From Thermoplasmata archaeon (GTDB taxonomy: Archaea; Thermoplasmatota; Thermoplasmata; Lutacidiplasmatales; UBA184), in assembly GCA_022749935.1 (NCBI GenBank), contig JAKIWQ010000011.1:1-38255 (forward strand): a stretch of 38,255 nt of DNA, in the 5' to 3' direction. Positions 23,546-31,374 of this stretch are shown piece by piece; within the stretch, counting starts at the first letter, position 1; each line of letters opens with the position of its first letter. The notes below the pieces were generated by a model. The model was not told the origin of the DNA. It saw only the letters and a list, made by a program, of their open reading frames with translations, and made no database searches. The position numbers and the translations under genes are program-made.

Positions 23546-24427
23546 CTAGCCGCGGACGACGTTGTACAAGCTCAGCTCGGTCAGGAGGCTGTTCGGCTGG
23601 CCGAGGTAGATGAACGACAGCGTGCAGGCGTTGGGCGTCGTGAAGCACCAGGCGGGCGCACCGTGGAAGTCATCACAGTCGGGACCCGGCCCGCAGTCTC
23701 CGTGATGTCCGTCGTTGTTCCCTCCGACGTCCGGGTCGAAGGGAGAGGACGTGTGAATGTACATGATGAACGTGTCCCCGTTCTGCAAGAACCCGATGGT
23801 GGTGGTGTTGATCGGTACGAAGATCCCGAACCGGTTGTACAGGGTGCTGTACGAACCGCTGGGCACGAAGCTCCCGCACTTACCCAGATGGGGCGCGTTG
23901 GGGCCGGGCCCGGTCGAGCTGCCCGGGAACCAGGTCATCTGGTCGAGCGTGCCGTTGACGAACACCGTCCCGTTGCAGAGGAATACCAATTCGACCTGAC
24001 TCAGCGGAATGTTCGCGGGGGAGTGGGCCGAGATGATGAACTGGGTGGAGTTCATGGAGGAGAAGTCGCCCGTGGGGGGCGCGCCGTTGCACTCCGTGTT
24101 GTGGACATTCTTCCCGGTCACTCCCCCGGTGACGTTGGCGAAGCCGCCGTTCCACCAGGCGGTGAAGTTGTTTCCGTAGTGGTTCCCGTTCTCGGCGGTG
24201 ATCGGTCCCGCCGGAAACGCGCCCGCGATCCCGTAATTCCCGCCGTTCTCATAGTAGTCGTCGGTCACGTTCGTGGTCGACATCGTGACCTGGGTGTTGT
24301 AGTTCAACCAGGCGGGGAACCAGGGGAGACAATCGGTGGGGTCGCCCCAGACGGGGTTACTCGTACCCGAGCGGATCGAGAACGAGACGGACGGCGCGGG
24401 AGCCGGCGTATTGATCTTGAACGTCAC
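23546..24427 (-). CDS. Pilin/archaellin-like surface protein, mature domain (frameshifted from its signal peptide)
   Basis: About 293 residues from the GTG at 24427 to TAG. The first residues VTFKINTPAPAPSVSFSIR look like the end of an archaeal pilin N-helix followed by the exported domain. The rest is rich in Asn, Gly, Thr and aromatic residues with many N-glycosylation sites (NGTVFVNGT, YNTQ, MNSTQF) and several Cys (near DCLPWF, TECNGAP, GKCGSF, DCGPGPDCDDF, WCFTTPNACT) that could form disulfides. The matching class III signal peptide lies just upstream in another frame (24424-24531). One missing or extra base near 24427-24440 would join them. Alone, this frame has no export signal, so expression from the GTG is doubtful. 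Confidence 0.75.
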   Translation of the reverse strand: MTFKINTPAPAPSVSFSIRSGTSNPVWGDPTDCLPWFPAWLNYNTQVTMSTTNVTDDYYENGGNYGIAGAFPAGPITAENGNHYGNNFTAWWNGGFANVTGGVTGKNVHNTECNGAPPTGDFSSMNSTQFIISAHSPANIPLSQVELVFLCNGTVFVNGTLDQMTWFPGSSTGPGPNAPHLGKCGSFVPSGSYSTLYNRFGIFVPINTTTIGFLQNGDTFIMYIHTSSPFDPDVGGNNDGHHGDCGPGPDCDDFHGAPAWCFTTPNACTLSFIYLGQPNSLLTELSLYNVVRG

Positions 24428-24531
24428 AGGAAGACCCCCGCGACGATGGTGATGGCCACCAACAGGATCGTCGCGATGATCGTGGCGACTCCCCGAGAGG
24501 TCCGCCGTCGAGAACTGGGGGTGCGCCGCAC
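24424..24531 (-). pseudogene. Class III signal peptide and N-helix of the pilin-like gene
   Basis: A GTG-started 35-residue frame: a basic leader (RRTPSSRRRTSRG) followed by VATIIATILLVAITIVAGVF, the classic N-terminal helix of Thermoplasmata and haloarchaeal type IV pilins, which is cut by the prepilin peptidase before the helix. It then meets TGA at 24424-24426. The following pilin domain continues in the next frame. A TATA box 26 bp upstream of the GTG shows this is the true transcription start of the gene. A run of five G (minus strand) near 24432-24436 is a plausible slippage site. Confidence 0.8.
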
Positions 24532-24553
24532 GGTGTAAACATGCCGGGGTGGG

Positions 24554-24560
24554 GATAATC
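24554..24560 (-). promoter_or_regulatory. TATA box for the pilin-like gene
   Basis: The minus strand reads GATTATC, centred 26 bp before the GTG at 24531, implying a leaderless transcript that begins with the signal peptide. Confidence 0.6.
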
Positions 24561-24633
24561 AACTTTGTGCCTCGGGCGGGCGGTTCGATTGTCTCACTTC
24601 GCGGTACCGACTTCGGATTCACCTCGATGGAAA

Positions 24634-24643
24634 CATTATCTAT
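24634..24643 (+). promoter_or_regulatory. TATA box for the two exported-protein genes
   Basis: CATTATCTAT predicts transcription from about 24660-24665. A GGAGG at 24666-24670 lies just after it, but no ATG, GTG or TTG follows in the gene's frame until 24749. Confidence 0.5.
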
Positions 24644-24748
24644 CGGGGGCCCGCCTCGCTAACCCGGAGGCAGGCCATCGGGGAAGCCCCGGCGAACGTA
24701 TCGGGGAGCGACCGGCGACGAGCCCCACGGAAGCGGCGGGATCGTCTG

Positions 24749-25180
24749 TTGATCTTTGGAGTCGTGGTGATCCTCGCGGCGTTCGTCCTCCTATGGGTCT
24801 CCGCCCCCCAATGGGACGGCCCCCTTCGCCCCGCCGGACCCCGCCCGACCGCTCAGTCCTATGTCTACTTGAACGACACTTCCTGGCAATTCACCGGCGC
24901 GACGGGTTGCTGGTCGCCGATCATCAGCATCGGAGGCACCATACCCATCGGCGGAATTTACGAGGCCGCCGTCGACCTCCCCTACCCCGGAGGGGCGAGT
25001 GGGCCCGCCTGCACCGCCCAATCGGTCCACGTCAACTCCGCGGGGTTCGCCCTGGTCGACTCGACCCTCCCCCAGACCGTCGGGCCGGGTCATGCCACGT
25101 GGATCTACGTCAACGTCACGGTGCCGGGGGCCCAGTACACCGGGGCCCTTACGCTTCTCATCACGGTGTCCTCCCCATGA
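24749..25180 (+). CDS. Membrane-anchored exported protein, paralogue 1
   Basis: At least 143 residues: an N-terminal membrane helix (FGVVVILAAFVLLW) followed by an exported beta-rich domain with TSWQFTGATGCW, GGTIPIGGIYEAAVDLPYPG and a late YVNVTVPGAQYTGALTLLI strand. Two Cys may pair. TTG at 24749 is the only standard start codon in frame, yet it removes a basic stretch (SDRRRAPRKRRDR) that would precede the helix. A GGAGG followed 6 nt later by ATC (24677-24679) raises the possibility of a non-standard start there, adding 24 residues. The next gene encodes a protein with the same plan. Function unknown. Confidence 0.65.
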   Translation: MIFGVVVILAAFVLLWVSAPQWDGPLRPAGPRPTAQSYVYLNDTSWQFTGATGCWSPIISIGGTIPIGGIYEAAVDLPYPGGASGPACTAQSVHVNSAGFALVDSTLPQTVGPGHATWIYVNVTVPGAQYTGALTLLITVSSP

Positions 25181-25211
25181 CCGGACTGGGCCGATCGAGG
25201 GGGGTCCTCGT

Positions 25212-25697
25212 TTGAGGTGGCCCAGGAACGGGTTCTGGGGCGTGGCGGCCGGATGCATCGCCGCGTTGGCGATCGTCGTGGTGGTTCTCTTCGTGGTTCC
25301 CTCGGCCGCCCCGCCTCCCACGATGACGGTGGAAGGGGTCGACTGGCAGATCGTGCAGCCACCGCCGACGAACGGAACGAATGAGTTCGCCGCACTCTGG
25401 ATCAATCAGACGGGCCCGGTCTGGGGTTTTCCCATTCACATCCGCCCCGGGGGTGCCTTCAACGATTCGTTGATCATCAATAGCAACAGCCCGGAGGACC
25501 TGCCGATCTGCCGGGCCACGATCACCCCACCGTTTTTCATTGTCTCGACCACACCAACCCTCCCGATGTTGACCACCCACTACGAGGATAACCTCCTCAC
25601 GCTGACCATCTCGGTCCATGTCGGCGCCGGGGCTACCGTCCTCGGGTCCGGAACGATCTACGCGACCAGCGCGACCCTCGCCGGCTGCAACACGTGA
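25212..25697 (+). CDS. Membrane-anchored exported protein, paralogue 2
   Basis: A 161-residue protein with a basic start (MRWPRNGFWG), one membrane helix (about 10-31) and an exported beta-rich domain. It shares with its upstream neighbour the order VDWQ, a Gly-rich PIHIRPGGAF turn, a single Cys followed by a strand (ICRATITPPFFIV) and a final LTISVHVGAGATVLGSGTI segment, so the two look like a tandem duplication. A second Cys is near the C-terminus. The start is TTG at 25212, preceded by a purine-rich GAGGGGGG about 8 nt upstream; the gap to the previous gene is 31 bp, so they form an operon. No function is recognised. Confidence 0.65.
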   Translation: MRWPRNGFWGVAAGCIAALAIVVVVLFVVPSAAPPPTMTVEGVDWQIVQPPPTNGTNEFAALWINQTGPVWGFPIHIRPGGAFNDSLIINSNSPEDLPICRATITPPFFIVSTTPTLPMLTTHYEDNLLTLTISVHVGAGATVLGSGTIYATSATLAGCNT

Positions 25698-25770
25698 ACA
25701 CGAGAGTCGGGCCTCCGCCCAATCATTAAGCCAACTGCGCGAATCGTCCGGAGCCCTGATCGGTCGCTCG

Positions 25771-27048
25771 ATGCTCCTCTCTCGCACTCCCGGGCAACGG
25801 ATCCGCTCCAATGTGTCCCGGTGGCTCCCTCCAGCTCGGCTGGTGTGGATCTGCCTCGTGGTCCTGGGCGTCTATGGGACCTACCGCCTCGACGGCCTCG
25901 GCCAGTACTCGCTCCTAATCCTTCCCGCCGTAGCGGTCCTTACGGATCTTGCGTTCCAGACGGTTCGCTTTCCAACACTCCGGGTCCCCGACGCGGCCTT
26001 GGCCACAGGATTGTTTCTCGCCCTCATCCTACCCCCCACCGTCGCCCTGGTACCCGCCGCGGCAGTGACGGTGGCCGCGATCATCTTCCGACACTCCCTC
26101 CGGATGCGGGGCCACCCGTGGTTCAACCCGGCCACCTCCGGGGTCGTGTTCGGGGCACTGCTTTTCGGATTGGCTCCCGCGTGGTGGGTCTCCCTCGGCC
26201 GCGAGGGCGAGTTCCTCATGGTCGGGCTCGGGCTCGCGCTCCTGGCCCGGACCCCGCGGGCGTGGCGACTCCCGGTCACGTTCTTCGTTTCCTACGGCCT
26301 CATCACGGCCGCGGTCCACCTCGTGGTGGGAGCGTCCCTCAACCTTCCGGTTCTCTGGCTCGAAGTACTCGACCCCGCGACCCTGTTCTTCGGCCTATTC
26401 ATCGTCTCGGAGCCGCGGACGGCCCCGGCCGATGGACTCACCCAGTCCCTCTACAGCGCCGGGATCGGCCTGGGCGCTGCCGTCCTTCCGCTCGCTCTCC
26501 CCACGATCGGAATCCTGGTCGCCCTGCTCGTCGCGAACCTCTCCATGGTCGTCGTGAGGTACGCGCGGTCGGTCGCCGACCGACGCCCGGCCCGTACCTC
26601 CGAACGTGCGAACCGGCGCGGTCGTCCCCGTCGGCTCGCGGAGGGACGGGCCGCCCGATGGCCGACACCGTACCGTGTCTCGGCGGGAGTGTTCGCAGTG
26701 GTCGTGCTGATCGCAGCGGCGGCCCTGACCCCCGTGCACTCGGCGACCCCTTTGCTCGCCCCGACGCATAACGGCGGCTCGGGAGGCGGATCCGGGGGCG
26801 GTTCGGGCCACGGCAAGACGCTGGGCAACTGCACGACGGATACCTCGTCCGTCTCCGGGGCCGAGCTCACGATGCTCCACAACACCCTCGGACCCTCGGT
26901 GATCCTCTCCTACGATGCCAACACAGGGTTAGTCGTCTTCTTCGATCCGGTCGACTATGTGACCGTGACCGAAACGGATCTGTACGAGGATTTCGGCTAC
27001 GCCGAGTTCAACGGGGACGACTACGCGGTGAGCGGGTGCCACCCCTAG
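25771..27048 (+). CDS. RnfD/NqrB-like membrane protein with exported C-terminal domain
   Basis: A 425-residue protein. Residues about 20-265 contain eight to nine membrane helices resembling RnfD/NqrB, the membrane subunits of ion-pumping ferredoxin/NADH:quinone oxidoreductases. Family-like stretches are WFNPATSGVVFGALLFG (117-133) and TLFFGLFIVSEPRTAP (204-219), the latter like the TDPxTxP loop. I see no SGAT flavin-attachment motif. After a very basic cytoplasmic loop (264-299) comes another helix (about 303-320), a GGSGGGSGGGSGHG linker and a roughly 75-residue exported domain with two Cys (354 and 423). No other Rnf subunit is in the window. ATG at 25771 is the start; a CATTAAG box is about 45 bp upstream. 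Confidence 0.75.
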   Translation: MLLSRTPGQRIRSNVSRWLPPARLVWICLVVLGVYGTYRLDGLGQYSLLILPAVAVLTDLAFQTVRFPTLRVPDAALATGLFLALILPPTVALVPAAAVTVAAIIFRHSLRMRGHPWFNPATSGVVFGALLFGLAPAWWVSLGREGEFLMVGLGLALLARTPRAWRLPVTFFVSYGLITAAVHLVVGASLNLPVLWLEVLDPATLFFGLFIVSEPRTAPADGLTQSLYSAGIGLGAAVLPLALPTIGILVALLVANLSMVVVRYARSVADRRPARTSERANRRGRPRRLAEGRAARWPTPYRVSAGVFAVVVLIAAAALTPVHSATPLLAPTHNGGSGGGSGGGSGHGKTLGNCTTDTSSVSGAELTMLHNTLGPSVILSYDANTGLVVFFDPVDYVTVTETDLYEDFGYAEFNGDDYAVSGCHP

Positions 27049-27198
27049 ATCCGGAAGTTGGTGGCCCCGTCAGTCCCGAGGGGGTTCGATCGGGCCACGG
27101 TCTCAGATCGTCACCCTACCCCGCCCCAAGGTCCAGGGCCGTGGGTCGCACGCACGACCGGGTGGCGGTTCTTTCGTCCCTCCGGGGTGGCAATCTTC

Positions 27199-27206
27199 GT
27201 ATAGGT
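27199..27206 (+). promoter_or_regulatory. TATA box for the DUF169 gene
   Basis: CGTATAGG, centred 24 bp before the GTG at 27226, within a 177-bp gap that holds no other gene. Confidence 0.55.
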
Positions 27207-27225
27207 CGCCGGTCTCCTTGCCGAC

Positions 27226-27984
27226 GTGTCCGACACCTCCACAGCCGGTAACCGGGACTGGCTGAACGTCGCCGCAACCCTCACGGAAGACCTCGGACTT
27301 GGCTCTGCTCCGGTCCAAGTGAGCTACCTGGACAAGGCACCGGCGGGAGGCCTCACGAACGCGGCGCCGGCCCCGTCCGTGTGCACGTTCTTCGCGGCCG
27401 GTCGCCAGAGCGCGTTCGTCGCCCCGAAGGCGGCCCACGGTTCGTGCGAGGTCGGGGCGTACGTCTTTGGGATGACCCCCGAAGGAGAACTTGGGGCCCG
27501 GTTGATGTCGACCGTGGGCTGGATGGAGTCGCAAGAGTATCTGGCGCCGAACGAAGCGGCCAAGATCCCGCATAACCCGTCCGCCCCGGAATTCGTGGCG
27601 TACGGCCCGCTCGGTACCCTCGGGGTTTCTCCGACGGTTGTGCTGATGTTCGTCCGGGCCAAGTCGTTGATGCTGGTGGTGGAAGCCGCCGCCCGAGGTT
27701 GGCCGGATCGGCCCGCGCCACCGATGCTCTCCCGTCCGATGTGCTCTCTCGTACCCGTCCTCCGGGGCGGTGTCCCCGTCGCAGTGTCGGTGGGGTGTGC
27801 CGGCTCTCGAGTTTACACCCAGATGGGAGACGAGGAGCTCGTAGTGGGCGTGGCCGGGGACTCTCTCGGAACCTTCGCGGAGGCCGTGCGCAGTGTCGTC
27901 CGTTCCAACGCGGAGGTCTCGAAGTTCAACCGCGGTAGGAAAGAGAGCTTCGGACCCGAGGCGAGTCCGGCCTCAGGGTCGTGA
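27226..27984 (+). CDS. DUF169 family protein
   Basis: A 252-residue protein of the DUF169 family (COG2043), found in many archaea and anaerobic bacteria and of unproven function. Family marks are VQVSYLDKAPAGG near residue 30, SVCTFFAAGRQSAFVAPK with its Cys, the second Cys in HGSCEVGAYVFGM, and the late MCSLVPVLRGGVPVAVSVGCAG with two more Cys. The four Cys could bind a metal or cofactor (inference). The GTG at 27226 is supported by a TATA box 24 bp upstream. The C-terminal 20 residues are low-complexity. Standing alone, it gives no pathway hint through neighbours. Confidence 0.85.
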   Translation: MSDTSTAGNRDWLNVAATLTEDLGLGSAPVQVSYLDKAPAGGLTNAAPAPSVCTFFAAGRQSAFVAPKAAHGSCEVGAYVFGMTPEGELGARLMSTVGWMESQEYLAPNEAAKIPHNPSAPEFVAYGPLGTLGVSPTVVLMFVRAKSLMLVVEAAARGWPDRPAPPMLSRPMCSLVPVLRGGVPVAVSVGCAGSRVYTQMGDEELVVGVAGDSLGTFAEAVRSVVRSNAEVSKFNRGRKESFGPEASPASGS

Positions 27985-28161
27985 CTTCCCGGCGTTCCAT
28001 CCCTTCGGACCGCGTTCGAATCCGTACCTTCCGCTGATGCACCCCGGGACGGTCGCCGCGACCGCGACGTGCCGGATAGGCCGAAGCGCGATGCTCTCTC
28101 GCGATGCGATCCTCTCACGGGCCGGAGTCCAGAGACAAACCCAGCGCTTCAAGCTGCGACG

Positions 28162-29355
28162 TCAACCGAACTGGGTCTCCACGTGGGAGAGGCCAAGAAA
28201 TCGGCCGAGTTCTTCCGCCTCGGCCCGGACCGCCGTCCTCGTCGCACGGGATACTGCCGCAAACAACTCGACCCGAACGCGGAGCCGGTCCGGCGTCGAC
28301 CGGTGCGACCACACTCCCAGCGCGCGTCCGTCTACGATGACTGCCGGAGCGACCCAACCCTGGGCTCGATAGACCCGATGGTGGTGTTTCGCGTCCACCA
28401 GGTGCGCTCGCTCCCGGTGACCCAACAGAAAGGCGTCGAAGAAAGGGAGGAGACGGACCGTCGACGTGTCGGTCGCGGCCTTTTCGAGCTGAGGGAGGTC
28501 CCGTTTGAGGACCCAGGCCGGCCAGCCTTCGACCATGACCGGGGCGAATTTGTCCTCCGCTCGCTTCCAGATCGCTCGCACGTCCGTGAGCCTCAGCCCG
28601 GTCCACCACGCGAAATCCTCCGGCGCTGCCGGCCCAAACGCGTGCAGGTAGATTCGTAGGAGCTCGGTTTCCGCCGAGTCCCGCGCTACGTCTCGCCAAC
28701 GGGGCAGCCACTGATCGGCCCGGACAAACGTCGTCTCCGTCCCCCGGTTCGGTCCGGAACAGATGACTCCGCGGGCGCCTGCGAGATGGAGGAGATATCC
28801 GGAGGGGCAGGTCACCTCGCCCACTCGGACGCAGGTGACCTCCCGTCGACTTCCCCAGCCACCCCCCTGCTCCCGGCGGAGTGGGAGACCGAGCGACCGA
28901 CTCACTCGCGCCGTCATTTCGGTGCGGGTCCGGGGTTCGTCCAGCTCCTCGAAAACCGCCTGGATCAGGTGTTCGAGTTGTCGTTCCGAGACCCCGCGAT
29001 TCCGCATCCAAAGCCATTCTCTCTCCGCGCGTCCGGCGGAGCCCCGAACGAATGTTGCGACGTCTCTCGAGGGGAGGAGGTACAGGGTCCTCCGCATGCA
29101 CCACGCTTTGGTCAACGAACGCTCCTCCCAGACCGCGGACTCGAGATCGTCCATGCGTACCGATTCGGTACGGGCAGCGACCGAGATCTGGGCTGCGGAG
29201 AGTACCTGCGACTGGGCCCCTCCCATCTCTCGAAGAACCGCGAGGAGCTCCTCCCCGGGCGCCCGGGCCGACAGGTGGTGCCGGAGGAGGCGAAACGCGG
29301 TCGCCTGGTGCCAGGATACGTGAGACTCACTCGGCCGAGCCACTCGTTGGGTCAT
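28162..29355 (-). CDS. Winged-helix protein of the AlkZ/YcaQ (HTH_42) family
   Basis: A 397-residue protein of the HTH_42 family. Its members include the DNA glycosylases AlkZ and YcaQ/AlkX, which unhook interstrand crosslinks and alkylated bases. The start WHQATAFRLLRHHLSAR, the MGGAQSQVLSAAQISVAAR stretch with a Q-S-Q triad at the position of the AlkZ catalytic QxQ motif, and MRRTLYLLPSRDVATF are all typical. FGPAAPEDFAWWTGL and the late LLPFFDAFLLGHRER match the C-terminal wings. Activity is not proven by these motifs. I prefer the ATG at 29355; an in-frame GTG at 29391 would add 12 residues. An AT island at 29389-29398 may be the promoter. Confidence 0.82.
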   Translation of the reverse strand: MTQRVARPSESHVSWHQATAFRLLRHHLSARAPGEELLAVLREMGGAQSQVLSAAQISVAARTESVRMDDLESAVWEERSLTKAWCMRRTLYLLPSRDVATFVRGSAGRAEREWLWMRNRGVSERQLEHLIQAVFEELDEPRTRTEMTARVSRSLGLPLRREQGGGWGSRREVTCVRVGEVTCPSGYLLHLAGARGVICSGPNRGTETTFVRADQWLPRWRDVARDSAETELLRIYLHAFGPAAPEDFAWWTGLRLTDVRAIWKRAEDKFAPVMVEGWPAWVLKRDLPQLEKAATDTSTVRLLPFFDAFLLGHRERAHLVDAKHHHRVYRAQGWVAPAVIVDGRALGVWSHRSTPDRLRVRVELFAAVSRATRTAVRAEAEELGRFLGLSHVETQFG

Positions 29356-29466
29356 GTTCGGACGCGCTGGTCGGACGGGAGACCGACCCACATAACGGGA
29401 CCGCTCGGAGAGTAAGGAAACCGCCAGCGAGGATTGAAGAAGAGTCCCACGTCTTACCCGCGTGAC

Positions 29467-30078
29467 ATGAAATCGTCTCGCGCAGAGATCCCGAGATTAG
29501 GACTTCCGTTGGGCGGCGATCGGCTGGTTCTCGGCGTGCCCACGCTTCGGGACGCTCCCGCCCTCGCCCACGCGTTGCGAGACCGGTTGGTGACTCGAAC
29601 CATCGCACTTCCCGCCGGCTACGCGTTGAAGGATGCTCGTGCCTTCATCCAGCGCAGCCGGGCCCTCTACGAGGAGGGCTCGGCGTACAACCTATCGGTC
29701 TACCTTCAGGACGGAGGGAAGCTCATCGGTGGCTGCGGTCTGCGCGACATTGACTGGAACCACAAGAGCGGGCACATCGGCTACTGGATCGCTCGACCTT
29801 ATTGGGGCCAAGGATACGCCACGGAGGCGGCCTCTCACCTCTTGAGGGCCGCTTTTCGTGACCTCAGGCTACATCGCATCTTCACTGGGGTCTTTCCCGA
29901 CAATCCCCGATCGATGAGCGTACTTCGGCGGTTGGGATTTCGAGTCGAAGGGCGATCTCGGGAGGCTCACTTGGTGGGGGGCCGATATCGAGACTTCGTA
30001 CTATTTGGTCTCCTCCGCCGTGAGTTTCGACCCTTCCCGTCGCTCGAGATCCCGTCGGAACCGGCACGAACCCCCTAA
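29467..30078 (+). CDS. GNAT acetyltransferase, RimJ/RimL type
   Basis: A 203-residue acetyltransferase of the RimJ/RimL group, whose known members acetylate N-termini of ribosomal proteins or small amines. The pattern is complete: GDRLVLGVPTLRDAPALAHA at the start, LIGGCGLRDIDWNHKSGHIG, YWIARPYWGQGYATEAASHL with the CoA loop, HRIFTGVFPDNPRSMSVLRR and LGFRVEGRSREAHLVGGRYR, DFVLFGLLRREF. I use the ATG at 29467 since homology begins close after it; a TTG at 29434 would add 11 residues. No clear TATA box is seen at the expected distance. The adjacent winged-helix gene is divergent. Confidence 0.92.
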   Translation: MKSSRAEIPRLGLPLGGDRLVLGVPTLRDAPALAHALRDRLVTRTIALPAGYALKDARAFIQRSRALYEEGSAYNLSVYLQDGGKLIGGCGLRDIDWNHKSGHIGYWIARPYWGQGYATEAASHLLRAAFRDLRLHRIFTGVFPDNPRSMSVLRRLGFRVEGRSREAHLVGGRYRDFVLFGLLRREFRPFPSLEIPSEPARTP

Positions 30079-30470
30079 GGAGGACCGGCCAGCACAGCCC
30101 CGAGCCGTCTGCCTTCCAGTGCGAAGGTGGGGCGGGGTCAGCCGCCGTGGGGTTCTCCGGATTAGTTCGGTTTCCTACGCCGGGGACCCGAGGACTCAAC
30201 ATGCCGGAGGGTGCCCGGGGATGGGTTGGAAAACACGCTGCCTCGAAATCGGTCAAGGGAATCAGTGCCCAATCGAGCGAAAAGCCAAGGCGCCCCTGGA
30301 GCGGAAAAGAGTTCGGCCGGCGATCGAACGCGAGGAGCGCGGAGGCCCCGGCCACGCAGGCTTCATGACGGACCGGGGCGGCCGATGACGGAGACGGCGA
30401 CGGTCGTGTTGGGCCAGGCGTTCGTACCGAAGTTCAAAGTAAACCGGAAGATGTCCGCATTCCAGAGGCG
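30079..30470. other. Intergenic region, no convincing gene
   Basis: About 390 bp between the GNAT gene and the pirin promoter, less GC-biased by codon position than the coding regions. The only coding-like hint is a 45-codon minus-strand frame (30363-30500) without a promoter. No tRNA or recognisable structured RNA was found. Confidence 0.45.
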
Positions 30471-30477
30471 CTTTAAC
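30470..30477 (+). promoter_or_regulatory. TATA box for the pirin-like gene
   Basis: GCTTTAAC, centred about 28 bp before the ATG at 30503. Confidence 0.5.
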
Positions 30478-30502
30478 ACCCGGACCACCTGCGGGCTCAC
30501 TC

Positions 30503-31201
30503 ATGGAATCGCTCCCACATCCCCGCTCCGTACGCGTCCTTCCCGGCGACATCGAGTCCACCGTCGTGACCACCCGCCTACTGGTCCCCACGACCGTCCA
30601 ACCGAGCTGGAACCCATTCTTACGTGTCGCCGAGAGCATCGCAAACCGGGCACGCCAACTGCCGGCACACGGCCACGAGAGCGAGGAGGTCCTCACCTAT
30701 GTGACCGAGGGGTTCGCGTCGTATCAGCTAGGGGATGGAAACATCGAGCCCCTCCCCCCCGGGAGTGGGCGGCTTCTCACTACTCCGGGACGGGTGAGCC
30801 ACCGAATCAGCCCAGCCAAGGGTGGGGCGATCCGTTGGTTGAACCTAGTGTTGGCTCTCCCCGCTAGCTCCACCGGTGCCCCCCGACTCCAGTCGATGGG
30901 CCCCGATGCGCCAACGGTCGTTGAGGACACCGTGCGCGTTCGCCCAATTGTGGGTCCTCGGGCTCCAATGGTCTCGCAAGCGGGGTTCGAATTCCAGGAG
31001 CTTCAGTTCCCGGAGGAAGGCACGACGTTCCGCAGTGTGGGATCGTCTCGGCGGGCCATCCTCTACGCCTTGTCGGGTCGAGGCATGGTGGATCAGAGAG
31101 CCATCGAAGCCGGCGAGGCGGCCTTCATCGAGGGAATGCCGGGGGTCGCGGTCCATGGAGGCGAGGGGTTTTGCGCCTTTTTTGCCACGGCTCCCCAATA
31201 G
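30503..31201 (+). CDS. Pirin-like cupin protein
   Basis: A 232-residue bicupin of the pirin type; relatives act as quercetin dioxygenases or redox/metal-sensing regulators. The metal site of the N-terminal cupin is visible as HGHESEEVLTYVTEG with His56 and His58, and His100 in RVSHRISP, at almost the same numbering as human pirin. GGAIRWLNLVLALP and a second barrel (about 150-230) follow, where ILYALSGRGMV resembles the second cupin. The fourth ligand (Glu two residues after the third His in pirin) is Ile here, so metal binding may differ. The ATG at 30503 follows a TATA box. The Dyp-peroxidase gene lies downstream on the same strand, suggesting a redox neighbourhood. Confidence 0.8.
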   Translation: MESLPHPRSVRVLPGDIESTVVTTRLLVPTTVQPSWNPFLRVAESIANRARQLPAHGHESEEVLTYVTEGFASYQLGDGNIEPLPPGSGRLLTTPGRVSHRISPAKGGAIRWLNLVLALPASSTGAPRLQSMGPDAPTVVEDTVRVRPIVGPRAPMVSQAGFEFQELQFPEEGTTFRSVGSSRRAILYALSGRGMVDQRAIEAGEAAFIEGMPGVAVHGGEGFCAFFATAPQ

Positions 31202-31374
31202 CCGGTCCATCTCACCGCCCCCTCCGGGGCCCGTGAATCAACTCCTCGCCGTCTCTCCCGGAGGGACGATCCTCGGGCGATGGCCGATCAGGATGGAGAC
31301 CGAAGTTATGCTCGCGTTTCCATGGGGGAGTGCGATTGGTACGATGGCCGTCTTCGGGGGTAGTTGAATTCGAA

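Noticed and set aside
30363-30500. A 45-codon minus-strand frame (GTG 30500 to TGA 30363) with a plausible strand-like peptide and an N-glycosylation site
   Set aside because: It overlaps the pirin start and promoter on the other strand, has no TATA box or Shine-Dalgarno of its own, and is too short to judge by codon use alone.
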